A stretch of DNA of 48,400 bases. It comes from Verrucomicrobiota bacterium (GTDB lineage Bacteria; Verrucomicrobiota; Verrucomicrobiia; Limisphaerales; JACDHS01). Shown one piece after another: positions 1 to 8,528 of this stretch. A model generated the notes under the pieces. That model saw only the letters and a list, made by a program, of their open reading frames with translations. It was not told the DNA's origin and searched no databases. The stretch lies in the NCBI GenBank assembly GCA_013820875.1, contig JACDHS010000019.1, positions 1-48,400 on the forward strand. Direction: 5' to 3'. Position numbers and translations under genes: made by a program. Position 1 is the stretch's first letter, and each line of letters starts with the position of its first letter.

Positions 1-167
1 TGGTTCCAAAATTATGGGCGAAGGTTTTTAAGCTCCTTTTTTGGATGCAAAATTATTTTTGGAAGTTTTTAAGCTTCTTTTCTGGACGCAAAATTAATTT
101 TAGAAGTTTTTAAGGTCCATTTTTCGCCCCAAAATTAATTTTGGAACTTTTTAAGGAGCTTAAAAAC
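1..167. repeat. 41-bp tandem repeat, about four degenerate units
   Basis: An AT-rich unit repeats every 41 bp; the marker GTTTTTAAG recurs with its T-run starting at 25, 66, 107 and 148 (C replaces the first G in the last). The last unit holds a perfect 16-bp palindrome at 129-144. The block is closed by GGAGCTTAAAAAC (155-167), the reverse complement of GTTTTTAAGCTCC at 24-36. The period is not a multiple of three, so it is not coding. The array may extend left of the window. Confidence 0.8.
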
Positions 168-252
168 ATTCAAAACACGTCACAAGCCGCTTTTAATCAG
201 ATACTTACCCGGATCTGCGTGGTTTCGCTGTTTTTCAGTGAAATTGAAAGGG

Positions 253-434
253 CTGCCATTTAGTTAAGGTGTTGTTGATCCGGGAATCGGAACTCGGGAC
301 TGGAAAGTCCCGGGAACTGGCACGCTGGAAAGCGTGCCACTACGTAGTGGCAGGTTTTCCAACCTGCCAGTTCGGGCCACTTTCCAGTGGCCAGTTCGCG
401 GTCCCGATTCCCTACCTTCTTGACTAAATGGCAG
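253..434. repeat. 182-bp nested inverted-repeat element with GGAA/TTCC tetraloop hairpins
   Basis: The ends are a perfect 12-bp inverted repeat (253-264 with 423-434). Inside lies a second perfect stem (282-290 with 404-412). Within that are four hairpins whose loop is always GGAA or TTCC while the stems differ: 295-312, 319-338, 349-368 and 375-392, plus a 14-bp palindrome at 337-350. GAACTGGC (314-321) also pairs with GCCAGTTC (366-373). The layout resembles a non-autonomous mobile element or REP cluster. No gene lies in it; the minus-strand open frame over it is a by-product of the repeats. Confidence 0.8.
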
Positions 435-738
435 TGGGCCGGTCGCCTGAGCTGGGGGATGGCGCACCTTTGGCTGTTCGGGCGAGCTCATTTTTAATCC
501 ATGCGATCTCACCCAAAACGGCACCTCTTTTTGACGGCTCAATAAAAAAATCTTTCCGGAATTTTTGTGAATTCATACGACGAAAACTGCTTCAGTAATT
601 GGGGTGCTGCTCTGCGTAACAGGTCAATTCCACTGAAAACAGCGAGGAACCCTGGAGCGGGTGAAAAATGGACGCGATGAAGGTCTTCCAAACTATTTTG
701 GAGTGCGGAACCTCCCATGGAAAGTGTCTGTAAAAATC
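435..738. other. Gene-free stretch after the repeat element
   Basis: No convincing coding sequence, RNA gene or repeat was seen between the palindromic element and the promoter-like site ahead of the secreted protein gene at 787. Confidence 0.5.
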
Positions 739-767
739 TTCGACACTGTGCGGATTAACGATAGAAT
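739..767 (+). promoter_or_regulatory. Candidate sigma70-type promoter for the gene at 787
   Basis: TTCGAC (739-744) and TAGAAT (762-767) are separated by exactly 17 bp. Transcription would start near 774, giving a very short leader before the ATG at 787. No clear Shine-Dalgarno sequence precedes that ATG. Pattern match only. Confidence 0.35.
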
Positions 768-786
768 TTAATAGTTTATTTGACTT

Positions 787-3657
787 ATGCGTTGTGGCCT
801 TGATGTCTTTCCAAAGTTTCTATTGATCCTCCTCTTTGGTGGTTTTTTTTCGCTCTACAGGCCAGCGGTTTTTGCGCAAGCCAACTTCAATATTACACCG
901 CTTGGCAATCATCGTCCGCTCAGTGGCAAGGATTATGGAGATGTTTGGGGCGAAGATAATATTGCCTGCCTTGGAATCTGGCTTGGCTACAGTTCGAGTT
1001 CTACTCCTTATGGCGTTGGAATTTACGACATTAGTGACCCAACTGAACCAACCCTCTTGTCCACGTATCTTGCGGCGAGTGCGTCCCATAACCAATTTGA
1101 GCAAGGAGTGGTGCGCAATAAGATTGGATATTTTGCCAGTTGGAGCGGCGGCGGGGTTCACATTGTTTCTTTGACGAATCCATCAAGCCCACAAACTTTA
1201 TCCATCATCAACACGGCTTCGAATGGTTTCAGCAGGGTTCATACGATGTTTTTGGAAAGAGATTTCCTCTATGAAGCGGCTCACGTGAACAACGAGCAGA
1301 GAGTGAAAATCTTCGACGTTTCCAATCCATTTGCTCCAATTTTTCTTCAGGATGTTGTCACCACAAATACTTACAAAGTTCATCAAATCACTGCCGCTCA
1401 GAAGGGTGCAAATACCATTTTGTATACTTCTGGATGGGGGAATGGTGGTTCGCTTCTTGGGCAGACTGACATGTGGGACGTAACCAATGTCGGCACCGAA
1501 CCCGCACAATGGTTGGGCCGCATCTTTTCTGGTTTCAGTTCACACAGTAGTTGGCCGACGCCCGATGGAAATTCTTTGGTGGTTTGCCGCGAAACAACCG
1601 GTGGTGAGGTTAGAATTTATGACATCTCAAATCCTGCAGCGCCGACGTTGCAATCGGAAATTTCTCCGGCGAGCATGGGATTGGAAGCCGACCTGCCACA
1701 TAATCCAGTCATTGTCGGTAATCTCCTGTTTGTGAGCTGGTTTCAGAAAGGTATCCAAATTTTCGACATCACCGACAGGACCAAGCCCGTGCGAATTGGT
1801 TCTTACGATACGTATCCGAACCCAAGGAGTGCTAATTTTCAAGGCAACTGGGGCGTATACCCTCTTCTCGGGCTCAACAAAGTTTTGCTAAGCGACATTC
1901 AAACCGGGCTGTGGGTGGTTGATGCTTCGGGTATTCTAACCGGCACCAATAATTACGCGCCATTGCTGGTGCAAAGTCCTGCCGGACAAACGGTCGCTCA
2001 AGGAACTAGCGTTACGTTTACGCCCGTAATCACTGGATCATTGCTAAATTATCAATGGAAATTGAATGGCACGAACGTTTCAGGCGCCACGGCAAGCAGC
2101 TATACGATCCCTTTTGCGCAGCCGTTTCACTCCGGTAATTACACTGTGGCGGCCACAAACGCTTCGGGTGCGGTGACCAGTGTTTCGGCATCTCTCAGCG
2201 TTTCGGTCCATGCTTCTGCGCCGGTGATCACAGCTCAGCCCGATCCAGTATCGGTTTACCCGGAACAATCTGCAAACTTCTCCGTGGCAATCAGTGGCGA
2301 AGCACCATTCTTCTATCAATGGCGTTTCCAAGGGACCGACATACCTAACGAGACCAATGCCACTTTTATCATCCCGTCTGTTCAAACAACTCAGGTGGGA
2401 AATTATTCCGTCCTGGTCACCAACAGTTTCGGCGGAGTCACAAGCTCGAACGCGCTGCTCTCGATTATTGATTCGCCTTACATCAGCGCCGTTGTCGCAC
2501 ATCCCGGTTTGCAGAGCGCGATCATTTCCTGGAACACAACTCTGCCGACGGATGCGAAAGTTGACTTTGGGCCTATGGAGCAAGGGAGCATCACAGGAAC
2601 GTCGCCGAGAGATACTGTGCTTTCGACAAATCATTCCGTGCTCTTAACCGGTTTGCAGCCTGGGACAACTTACAATTACCAGGTAGTATCCCGAGCTGGC
2701 GGAACAAACTTTTTGTCCGGAGTCTATCAATTCACGACCTTTTCAGCGGAACCGATCATTGTGGATAATGCTGATATTACGAAGGTAAGCTTCGTTGGGA
2801 GTTGGACATCCTCCACAAACGTTAAGACTTACTACGGCAGTAATTATCGGTGGGCGAGCACCATATCCGTTGCGCTGCCACCTGATCGGACCGCCACTTT
2901 CACTCCTCATTTACCAGTTTCTGGCAACTATGATGTCGATGCCTGGTATGCTGCGTCTCCAGATGATCGAGCCACAAACGCTCCTTTCACAATCTCGTAC
3001 AATGGCGGAAACACTGTTGTAAGAATGAATCAGAAAATCAACGGAGGGCAATGGAACTCATTGGCGACACAACTTCCCTTTTCTTCCGGCACAAGTGGAT
3101 TTGTGCAATTAGGTAATAATGCATTTGGCGGCAACGTCGTCATCGCCGACGCCGTCCGTTTTACCTACACACCTAATCAGGAGTTTCCAAGCAATGGCAC
3201 TGTCCCAGCCTGGTGGTCCGAATTTTATTTTGAAACCCCGATTGATCCCAGCATTGACCACGACGGCGACGGATTCACCACCGGACAGGAATACATTCTG
3301 GGAACATCGCCAACTTCCACGAATCATGGGCTGAACGTCCGGGTCTTTCGCAGCGGCGGCACGGCGAATGTAATATTCCATCCGATGCATGCAGACCGCA
3401 CTTACACCCTTCAGCAGCGTTCCGATCTAACCGGTTCAACGTGGCAAACGGTCGAGATCGAATCGAGCCCGGCAGGTCCGGATGGCGATGGTGTTTTCAG
3501 TCTCGAACTGAACAGTGCGACGCAGAATTTCTATCGCATCTCGGTTGAACTAAGCCCCACTTCTCCCGCGCACAACCGCACGTCAGGAGAGAGGCGCATG
3601 TTCGTCGGTGCTTTTGAAGAACCAGGTTGCGGGCCGACTCGCATTTACGCGCAATAA
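787..3657 (+). CDS. Secreted multidomain protein: LVIVD-type propeller, two Ig-like domains, FN3, golvesin-like domain
   Basis: The 956-residue product starts with a Sec signal peptide (hydrophobic core about 10-28, likely cut after AVFA). Residues about 35-395 carry repeats of the type VKIFDVSNPFAP, VRIYDISNPAAP and IQIFDITDRTKP, typical of LVIVD-repeat beta-propellers. Two Ig-like domains follow (about 395-480 and 480-565; YQWKLNGT, YQWRFQGT), then an FN3 domain (about 570-655, LQPGTTYNYQV). A golvesin C-terminal-like domain (about 660-800) contains MNQKINGGQWNSL. A calcium-loop-like DHDGDGFTTGQEY and a terminal TYTLQQ...NFYRISV module close the canonical part. A further 34-residue tail follows that module. 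It is probably an extracellular or surface binding protein; no catalytic site was recognised. Confidence 0.85.
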   Translation: MRCGLDVFPKFLLILLFGGFFSLYRPAVFAQANFNITPLGNHRPLSGKDYGDVWGEDNIACLGIWLGYSSSSTPYGVGIYDISDPTEPTLLSTYLAASASHNQFEQGVVRNKIGYFASWSGGGVHIVSLTNPSSPQTLSIINTASNGFSRVHTMFLERDFLYEAAHVNNEQRVKIFDVSNPFAPIFLQDVVTTNTYKVHQITAAQKGANTILYTSGWGNGGSLLGQTDMWDVTNVGTEPAQWLGRIFSGFSSHSSWPTPDGNSLVVCRETTGGEVRIYDISNPAAPTLQSEISPASMGLEADLPHNPVIVGNLLFVSWFQKGIQIFDITDRTKPVRIGSYDTYPNPRSANFQGNWGVYPLLGLNKVLLSDIQTGLWVVDASGILTGTNNYAPLLVQSPAGQTVAQGTSVTFTPVITGSLLNYQWKLNGTNVSGATASSYTIPFAQPFHSGNYTVAATNASGAVTSVSASLSVSVHASAPVITAQPDPVSVYPEQSANFSVAISGEAPFFYQWRFQGTDIPNETNATFIIPSVQTTQVGNYSVLVTNSFGGVTSSNALLSIIDSPYISAVVAHPGLQSAIISWNTTLPTDAKVDFGPMEQGSITGTSPRDTVLSTNHSVLLTGLQPGTTYNYQVVSRAGGTNFLSGVYQFTTFSAEPIIVDNADITKVSFVGSWTSSTNVKTYYGSNYRWASTISVALPPDRTATFTPHLPVSGNYDVDAWYAASPDDRATNAPFTISYNGGNTVVRMNQKINGGQWNSLATQLPFSSGTSGFVQLGNNAFGGNVVIADAVRFTYTPNQEFPSNGTVPAWWSEFYFETPIDPSIDHDGDGFTTGQEYILGTSPTSTNHGLNVRVFRSGGTANVIFHPMHADRTYTLQQRSDLTGSTWQTVEIESSPAGPDGDGVFSLELNSATQNFYRISVELSPTSPAHNRTSGERRMFVGAFEEPGCGPTRIYAQ

Positions 3658-3660
3658 AAG

Positions 3661-4497
3661 ATGTTCCGCGTCGAACCGATTGTTTCCCTTGATGATCCAC
3701 GCTTGCAGCCGTACAAAGAAATGCGGCAGCAATACGATCTTTATCGCCAGGAAATTTTCATTGCGGAGGGAGAGAAAGTGTTGCGCCGGGTGTTATTGCA
3801 ACGCGAGGTGCAAATCAACTCCGTGCTCCTGCTCCCCAAATGGCTGGAAGAGTTCGGGGCACTCTTTGCCGACCGCACCGAACAGATCGAGGTGTTCACT
3901 GCCGACCGCGCCATCCTGGAACAACTCATCGGTTACAAACATTACCAGGGACTCCTTGCGGTTTGCCGGGTTCCCTGCCCGACTCCTTTGGAGCAGATTT
4001 TGCGGCAATCTCCTCGTCCCTATTTCTTCGTAGCCACAGACGAACTGAACAATGCGGAGAATTTGGGAGTGCTGGTTCGTAATGCCACGGCCCTTGGAGC
4101 ACAAGCATTGATCAATAGCGAAACTTCCTGTTCGCCTTATCTCCGCCGCAGCGTCCGAAGTTCGATGGGAAACATCTTTAGATTGCCATTCGTGCAGTCG
4201 TCGAAATTTGTCGTGACGCTGGGAGACTTGCGCTCCCACGGCATTCGTTGCGTCGCGGCGCATCCGCATACGGATCAACGCACGATTTACCAAGCCGATT
4301 TCACTGGGGACTGCTGCATTGTGTTCGGCAGTGAAGGCATCGGTATTTCAAAAGCGGTGTTGGAGGCTTGTGATGAATGCGTTGCAATTCCTATGCAAAA
4401 TGATGTGGATTCCCTAAACGTCGGAAGTGCCTCCGCCGCGTTTTTGTTCGAAGTTAATCGGCAAAGGCAGAACGGGAATTCCGTTCACACCGCTTGA
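3661..4497 (+). CDS. SpoU/TrmH-family RNA 2'-O-ribose methyltransferase
   Basis: The 278-residue product has an N-terminal substrate-binding part (FIAEGEKVLRRVL, as in SpoU_sub_bind) and a C-terminal SPOUT knot domain. The SAM-binding motifs are visible: NAENLGVLVRNATALG (motif 1), VFGSEGIGIS (motif 2) and AIPMQNDVDSLNVGSASAA (motif 3). The family transfers a methyl group from SAM to the ribose 2'-OH of rRNA or tRNA; which nucleotide cannot be told from sequence. It starts only 3 bp after the stop of the secreted-protein gene, so the two may be cotranscribed although they look functionally unrelated. Confidence 0.9.
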   Translation: MFRVEPIVSLDDPRLQPYKEMRQQYDLYRQEIFIAEGEKVLRRVLLQREVQINSVLLLPKWLEEFGALFADRTEQIEVFTADRAILEQLIGYKHYQGLLAVCRVPCPTPLEQILRQSPRPYFFVATDELNNAENLGVLVRNATALGAQALINSETSCSPYLRRSVRSSMGNIFRLPFVQSSKFVVTLGDLRSHGIRCVAAHPHTDQRTIYQADFTGDCCIVFGSEGIGISKAVLEACDECVAIPMQNDVDSLNVGSASAAFLFEVNRQRQNGNSVHTA

Positions 4498-4528
4498 ACC
4501 GAAACGATTGGAAACAGAACGTTTCGGT
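4498..4528. terminator. Hairpin between convergent genes
   Basis: A perfect 9-bp stem (4498-4506, ACCGAAACG, with 4520-4528) and a 13-nt loop begin directly after the stop of the methyltransferase gene. No long T-run follows, so a classical rho-independent terminator is uncertain, but the position between convergent genes suits transcript-end formation. Confidence 0.5.
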
Positions 4529-4577
4529 CGCTCCTTTCCCAGTCGTGAAAATGCCAGCAATTCGTGTTTAACTCCCC

Positions 4578-5558
4578 TCACTTCTCGAGCGTCACATCAC
4601 CACCGATGATTCGTTCGAGGTGGCCGTGCTGAGTTCTTACGAGCAGGGCGCCGTCTGTATCCAATGCTTCAGCATGGCCGTAAACCGTGCGATCACCCAC
4701 GCGAATGCAGACATTATGTCCAAGCGTGCTGCATTGCTGCTCCCATTGTTCAGCTACTTTCTCGAATTGGCCGGCGCAGATCCGACCGTAATCAATATCG
4801 AATTCTCGCAGAATGGCCGTGGCCAGATCGGCGCGATTTACATGCCGACGGCTTTCCACCTGGAGTGAAGTGGCGATGTTTCGCACCTCTGGAGGAAAGT
4901 CGCTGTTTTGAAGATTCACATCCACGCCGATGCCGATGATCACATATTTCACAGAATCAATTTCCGCACTGAGCTCAGTAAGAATGCCCGCAACCTTTTT
5001 TCCGCAAATCAGAATGTCATTCGGCCACTTGATCTCTGCCTGCACACCGGTTTGGGAACGAATCGCCCGGACCAGCGCTGTCGCCGAAGCCACCGTCAAC
5101 TGGGTGGTGCAGAGCGGATGAAAATTCGGACGCAACAACACCGAGAACCAAAGTCCTTTACCGGGAGGCGATACCCATTTGCGACCGAGTCGCCCCCTGC
5201 CCTTGCTCTGTGATTCGGCGAAAACCACGGCGCCTTCTTTCACACCGTCACGAGCCAGTTTCTCAACCACGTCGTTGGTGGAAGTGGTTTCCTGGAAAAC
5301 GCGAATGTCGCGTCCGACCACCTTCACATCCTGCAATCGGGAACGCAGATCATCGGCATGCAATACGTCCGGAATGCTCACCAACTTGTAACCGACATGT
5401 GGACTGGCTTGAATGTCATAACCGAGAGCGCGTAGTTCCTCGATCCGCGCCCAAACGGCGGCGCGACTGATACCGAGTTTCTCAGAAAGATCCGCGCCGG
5501 AAACGCCGCCGTTTTTAGCAGAACGGAGAGCCATCAAAATTTGTGCGTCAATTGACAT
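4578..5558 (-). CDS. birA: Biotin--[acetyl-CoA-carboxylase] ligase with N-terminal HTH (BirA)
   Basis: BirA makes biotinyl-5'-AMP and transfers biotin to the carrier lysine of acetyl-CoA carboxylase; with an HTH it also represses biotin genes. From the start chosen here (MSIDAQILM) residues 1-65 form a winged helix (ISRAAVWARIEELRALG). The catalytic domain shows ETTSTNDV, the biotinyl-AMP loop GRGRLGRKW and KWPNDILICGKKVAGIL, and a C-terminal SH3-like segment follows. The ATG at 5558 lies one base after the nadC stop; an ATG 12 codons upstream would overlap nadC. Translational coupling with nadC is likely. Confidence 0.93.
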   Translation of the reverse strand: MSIDAQILMALRSAKNGGVSGADLSEKLGISRAAVWARIEELRALGYDIQASPHVGYKLVSIPDVLHADDLRSRLQDVKVVGRDIRVFQETTSTNDVVEKLARDGVKEGAVVFAESQSKGRGRLGRKWVSPPGKGLWFSVLLRPNFHPLCTTQLTVASATALVRAIRSQTGVQAEIKWPNDILICGKKVAGILTELSAEIDSVKYVIIGIGVDVNLQNSDFPPEVRNIATSLQVESRRHVNRADLATAILREFDIDYGRICAGQFEKVAEQWEQQCSTLGHNVCIRVGDRTVYGHAEALDTDGALLVRTQHGHLERIIGGDVTLEK

Positions 5559-5559
5559 T

Positions 5560-6414
5560 TCAAAAATGAAAATCCAGGGCGATGTCCATGGCACGAGCGG
5601 AATGGGTTAAAGCGCCGACCGAAATGTAATCGACACCGGTCTCGGCAATGCCTCGCACCGTTTGCAGATTCACACCTCCACTTGCTTCCAGTTTGGCGCG
5701 CCCATTGTTTTGTTTTACCGCGGCCCGCAATTCTTCGAGTGTCATGTTGTCCAGGAGCACGATGTCTGCGCCGGCGTCCAACGCCTGCGCAAACTGTTCC
5801 AGGGTATCCGCCTCCACTTCCACTTTGAGATCAGGAAACTTTTCCCGTGCCCGGCGAACCGCCGCCGCAATCGCATTCGGTTTTTCGTCCCGCACGGCAA
5901 CGAGATGATTGTCCTTGATCAGCACCATGTCGAAGAGGCCGATCCGATGATTTTTTCCATCGCCGCAAGCGACGGCATATTTTTCGAGCAAGCGAAGACC
6001 GGGAGTGGTTTTGCGGGTGTCGAGAATGGCAGCGTTGGTCCCGCGCACGGCATCAACGAAGAGTGAAGTCATCGTGGCCACACCCGAAAGGCGTTGCACA
6101 AAATTGAGGGCGACACGTTCGCCGGTGAGAATGGCACGAGCAGAGCCTTCGATCTCCATCAGGACGGCGCCTTCAGAGGCGCGCGTGCCATCCTTTTCCA
6201 GAAGGCGAACCTGTAGTTCGGGTAAAATTTCGTGAAAAACAGTTCCGGCAACTTCCAGCCCGGAAATGATTAATGGCTCCCTGGCGACCATCAAAGCTTT
6301 GGCGGTCACATCCTCCGGAATCGTAGCGAGACTTGTTGCGTCCCCTGAACCCACGTCTTCCCCAAGCGCCAGGCGCACGATCCGTTTTATCTCATCCATT
6401 GGAACGCGTTTCAT
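5560..6414 (-). CDS. nadC: Nicotinate-nucleotide pyrophosphorylase (carboxylating), quinolinate phosphoribosyltransferase
   Basis: NadC converts quinolinate and PRPP into nicotinate mononucleotide, CO2 and PPi in de novo NAD synthesis. Visible family motifs are LGEDVGSGD near the N-terminus, RVALNFVQRLSGVAT, DTRKTTPGLR, the KDNH motif in MVLIKDNHL, and the C-terminal LEASGGVNLQTV...GVDYISVGALTHS. The length (about 285 residues) is normal. The start is uncertain: ATGs lie at 6435, 6426, 6414 and 6399; MKRVPMDEIKR (6414) was chosen because NadC normally begins a few residues before this helix. birA follows 1 bp downstream. Confidence 0.93.
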   Translation of the reverse strand: MKRVPMDEIKRIVRLALGEDVGSGDATSLATIPEDVTAKALMVAREPLIISGLEVAGTVFHEILPELQVRLLEKDGTRASEGAVLMEIEGSARAILTGERVALNFVQRLSGVATMTSLFVDAVRGTNAAILDTRKTTPGLRLLEKYAVACGDGKNHRIGLFDMVLIKDNHLVAVRDEKPNAIAAAVRRAREKFPDLKVEVEADTLEQFAQALDAGADIVLLDNMTLEELRAAVKQNNGRAKLEASGGVNLQTVRGIAETGVDYISVGALTHSARAMDIALDFHF

Positions 6415-6563
6415 GAAGGAAATCATTCTACACAATAGAATAGAAGAAAGGAAAATTCTGCAGGCAACTTTATCCAGAAAATGGCACGGATTTACACAGA
6501 TTTCTGAAAAAGTGAAAGGTAGGCAGCAGAACCCAAACAGCTCATTGCCGCCTGATTACAGGT

Positions 6564-7694
6564 TTACACGAGATTCTTGTATTCCTTCATGGCGGCGAGC
6601 TTCTTGACCATTTCTTTGACTTTTTGTGCCTGGCTTTTGTGGGCGAGCATCACTGCGTCATCGGTTTGAACAAGGATAGAATCTCGAAGTCCGACCACTG
6701 CAATTGGGGTGCGGTTTTTTGTGCGGGCGTCAAAGATGATATTGCGAGCAGCATCCACGTGAATGAAATCTCCAACTGCACAATTGCCTTCTGCATCCGG
6801 CTTGATGTGACGCGCGAGGGCCGTCCATGAGCCGAGGTCGTCCCACTCGAAACTACCGTCAGCCACCACGACGTTTTGCGCTTTTTCCAACAACGCGTAA
6901 TCGATGGAAACCTTCTTGATCTCCGGATATTCCTTTGCAAGCACCTTGTTAAGTTTCACCGGGTTTTTAGCGGCTGCAAACCAGCGCTGGCAAGCGGCAG
7001 CCATCTCTGGTTGATGCTTTTCCAAGCTTTCTGTCACGGTCACAAATGACCAAATGAACATCCCGGCGTTCCAGCGGTAATCCCCACTCTTGAGATATTG
7101 TTCGGCTGTTTCGTAGTTCGGTTTTTCAACGAACTGTTCGGCTTTGAAGAATGTTGTTTTGTACTTTTTAGCGCCTTGTGGCGGCGGCAAAATCTTTCCG
7201 GTGCGGATGTATCCATAACCGGTCGCTGGTTCCGTCGGCTTTATACCAATCGTCACAATAACCTGGCCGCGACTCGCCAGGTCGAATGAGTCGGCAAGCA
7301 CTTGCTGAAATTTCTTTTCTTCGGGAATGACATGATCAGCAGCCAGCACAGCCATAACCCCACTGATGGAACGTTGCCCAACAATGGCAGCCCCCAACGT
7401 CACCGCTGCGCATGTGTCGCGACCTACCGGTTCTGCGATGACGTTTTCTTTCGGCAATTTAGGAAGCTGTTTTCTAACCTCGGGCGCCTGGACTGCGTTC
7501 GTGATGATAATGATGTTCTTCAACGGCACGACGGGAAGAATACGATCCACGGTTTGCTGAAGAAATGAACGTTTACCTAGCAGTGTGATGAGTTGCTTTG
7601 GCGTTTTCTCGCGGCTAACCGGCCAGAAACGCTCGCCACGTCCACCCGCCATGATGATGACAAAACGGTCTTTGTTGTCGGATTTGGTTTTCAT
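6564..7694 (-). CDS. manC: Mannose-1-phosphate guanylyltransferase
   Basis: The enzyme forms GDP-mannose from mannose 1-phosphate and GTP, feeding surface polysaccharide synthesis. The 376-residue protein has the nucleotidyltransferase signature AGGRGERFWPVSREKTPKQ at residues 16-34, ADHVI, the FVEKP motif, YRWNAGMFIW and VSIDYALLEKA...FEWDDLGSW, as in single-domain GDP-mannose pyrophosphorylases. There is no C-terminal phosphomannose isomerase domain. The start ATG overlaps the trpA stop in an ATGA junction, so the two are translationally coupled despite different pathways. About 150 bp separate it from nadC. Confidence 0.9.
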   Translation of the reverse strand: MKTKSDNKDRFVIIMAGGRGERFWPVSREKTPKQLITLLGKRSFLQQTVDRILPVVPLKNIIIITNAVQAPEVRKQLPKLPKENVIAEPVGRDTCAAVTLGAAIVGQRSISGVMAVLAADHVIPEEKKFQQVLADSFDLASRGQVIVTIGIKPTEPATGYGYIRTGKILPPPQGAKKYKTTFFKAEQFVEKPNYETAEQYLKSGDYRWNAGMFIWSFVTVTESLEKHQPEMAAACQRWFAAAKNPVKLNKVLAKEYPEIKKVSIDYALLEKAQNVVVADGSFEWDDLGSWTALARHIKPDAEGNCAVGDFIHVDAARNIIFDARTKNRTPIAVVGLRDSILVQTDDAVMLAHKSQAQKVKEMVKKLAAMKEYKNLV

Positions 7695-8488
7695 TGTTTC
7701 ACTGCTTCCACCAACGGCTTTACAAATTCAGTTACGCGCTGCACCAGGTCGGAACCTTTTCCATGTTGAGCAATCTGGTTTACAACCGCGCTGCCCACAA
7801 CGATCGCTTCTGCTTTCTCCGCGACTGCTCGCGCCTGCTCCGGATTGGATATTCCGAAACCGACAGCAATCGGTAAATCAGTGTGCTTTCTAATCTTCGC
7901 CGTCATATCGGAAATCGTTTCTGAAACCTTGGTTTGCATGCCGGTGACCCCTTCACGTGAAACGTAGTAAATGAAACCGGTCCCGCGTTTGACGATGTAT
8001 TCCATGCGCTCTTCGGGAGTCGTCGGCGCGATCAGATAAATAACGCACACACCAGCGTCGCGCATCAAGGTTTCGTAGTTCTCTGATTCTTCTGGCGGCA
8101 AATCGAGCACCAGCAATCCATCCACGCCCGCGCTGGCGGCATCACAGATGAACTTCTGCAGACCGTATTTGTGCAGAATGTTGAAATAGACGTAGAAAAC
8201 AATTGGAACCTGTGAATCCTTCCGGATCTCCGCCACGGTTTGCAATAGCTTGGCCGGAGTGGTGCCGGATTCCAAGCCGCGTTGGGCGGCCAGTTGATTC
8301 ACCAAACCATCAGCGAGAGGATCGCTAAACGGGACGCCGAGTTCCACCACATCCACGCCAGCCTTGTCAAACGCAAGTGCGAGTTGACGGGTCGCTTCGA
8401 GATTGGGATCCCCTGCCCCGATATAAATGACAAAACCTTTCTGACCTTCTTTCTTCAGGCGAGCGAAACGTTCAACGATGCGATTCAT
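7691..8488 (-). CDS. trpA: Tryptophan synthase alpha chain
   Basis: TrpA cleaves indole-3-glycerol phosphate to indole and glyceraldehyde 3-phosphate, passing indole to TrpB. The product (about 265 residues from MNRIVERFARLKKEG) is a TIM barrel with the catalytic Glu and Asp in VELGVPFSDPLADG, then LVLDLPPEES, the substrate loop YYVSREGVTGMQ and IAVGFGISNPEQA. The usual ADGPVIQ is ADGLVNQ here, a mild divergence. The open frame extends 39 codons upstream, but family alignment favours the ATG at 8488. No trpB or trpF is in the window; neighbours are coaX (40 bp upstream) and manC (4-bp overlap). Confidence 0.92.
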   Translation of the reverse strand: MNRIVERFARLKKEGQKGFVIYIGAGDPNLEATRQLALAFDKAGVDVVELGVPFSDPLADGLVNQLAAQRGLESGTTPAKLLQTVAEIRKDSQVPIVFYVYFNILHKYGLQKFICDAASAGVDGLLVLDLPPEESENYETLMRDAGVCVIYLIAPTTPEERMEYIVKRGTGFIYYVSREGVTGMQTKVSETISDMTAKIRKHTDLPIAVGFGISNPEQARAVAEKAEAIVVGSAVVNQIAQHGKGSDLVQRVTEFVKPLVEAVKQ

Positions 8489-8528
8489 AAACGGGCAGAA
8501 TGACAATTTTATTTTTGAGTGTCGAGGT

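Noticed and set aside
264-542. Minus-strand open frame of 92 codons
   Set aside because: It runs over the palindromic element; composition follows the hairpins and no domain or start signal is present.
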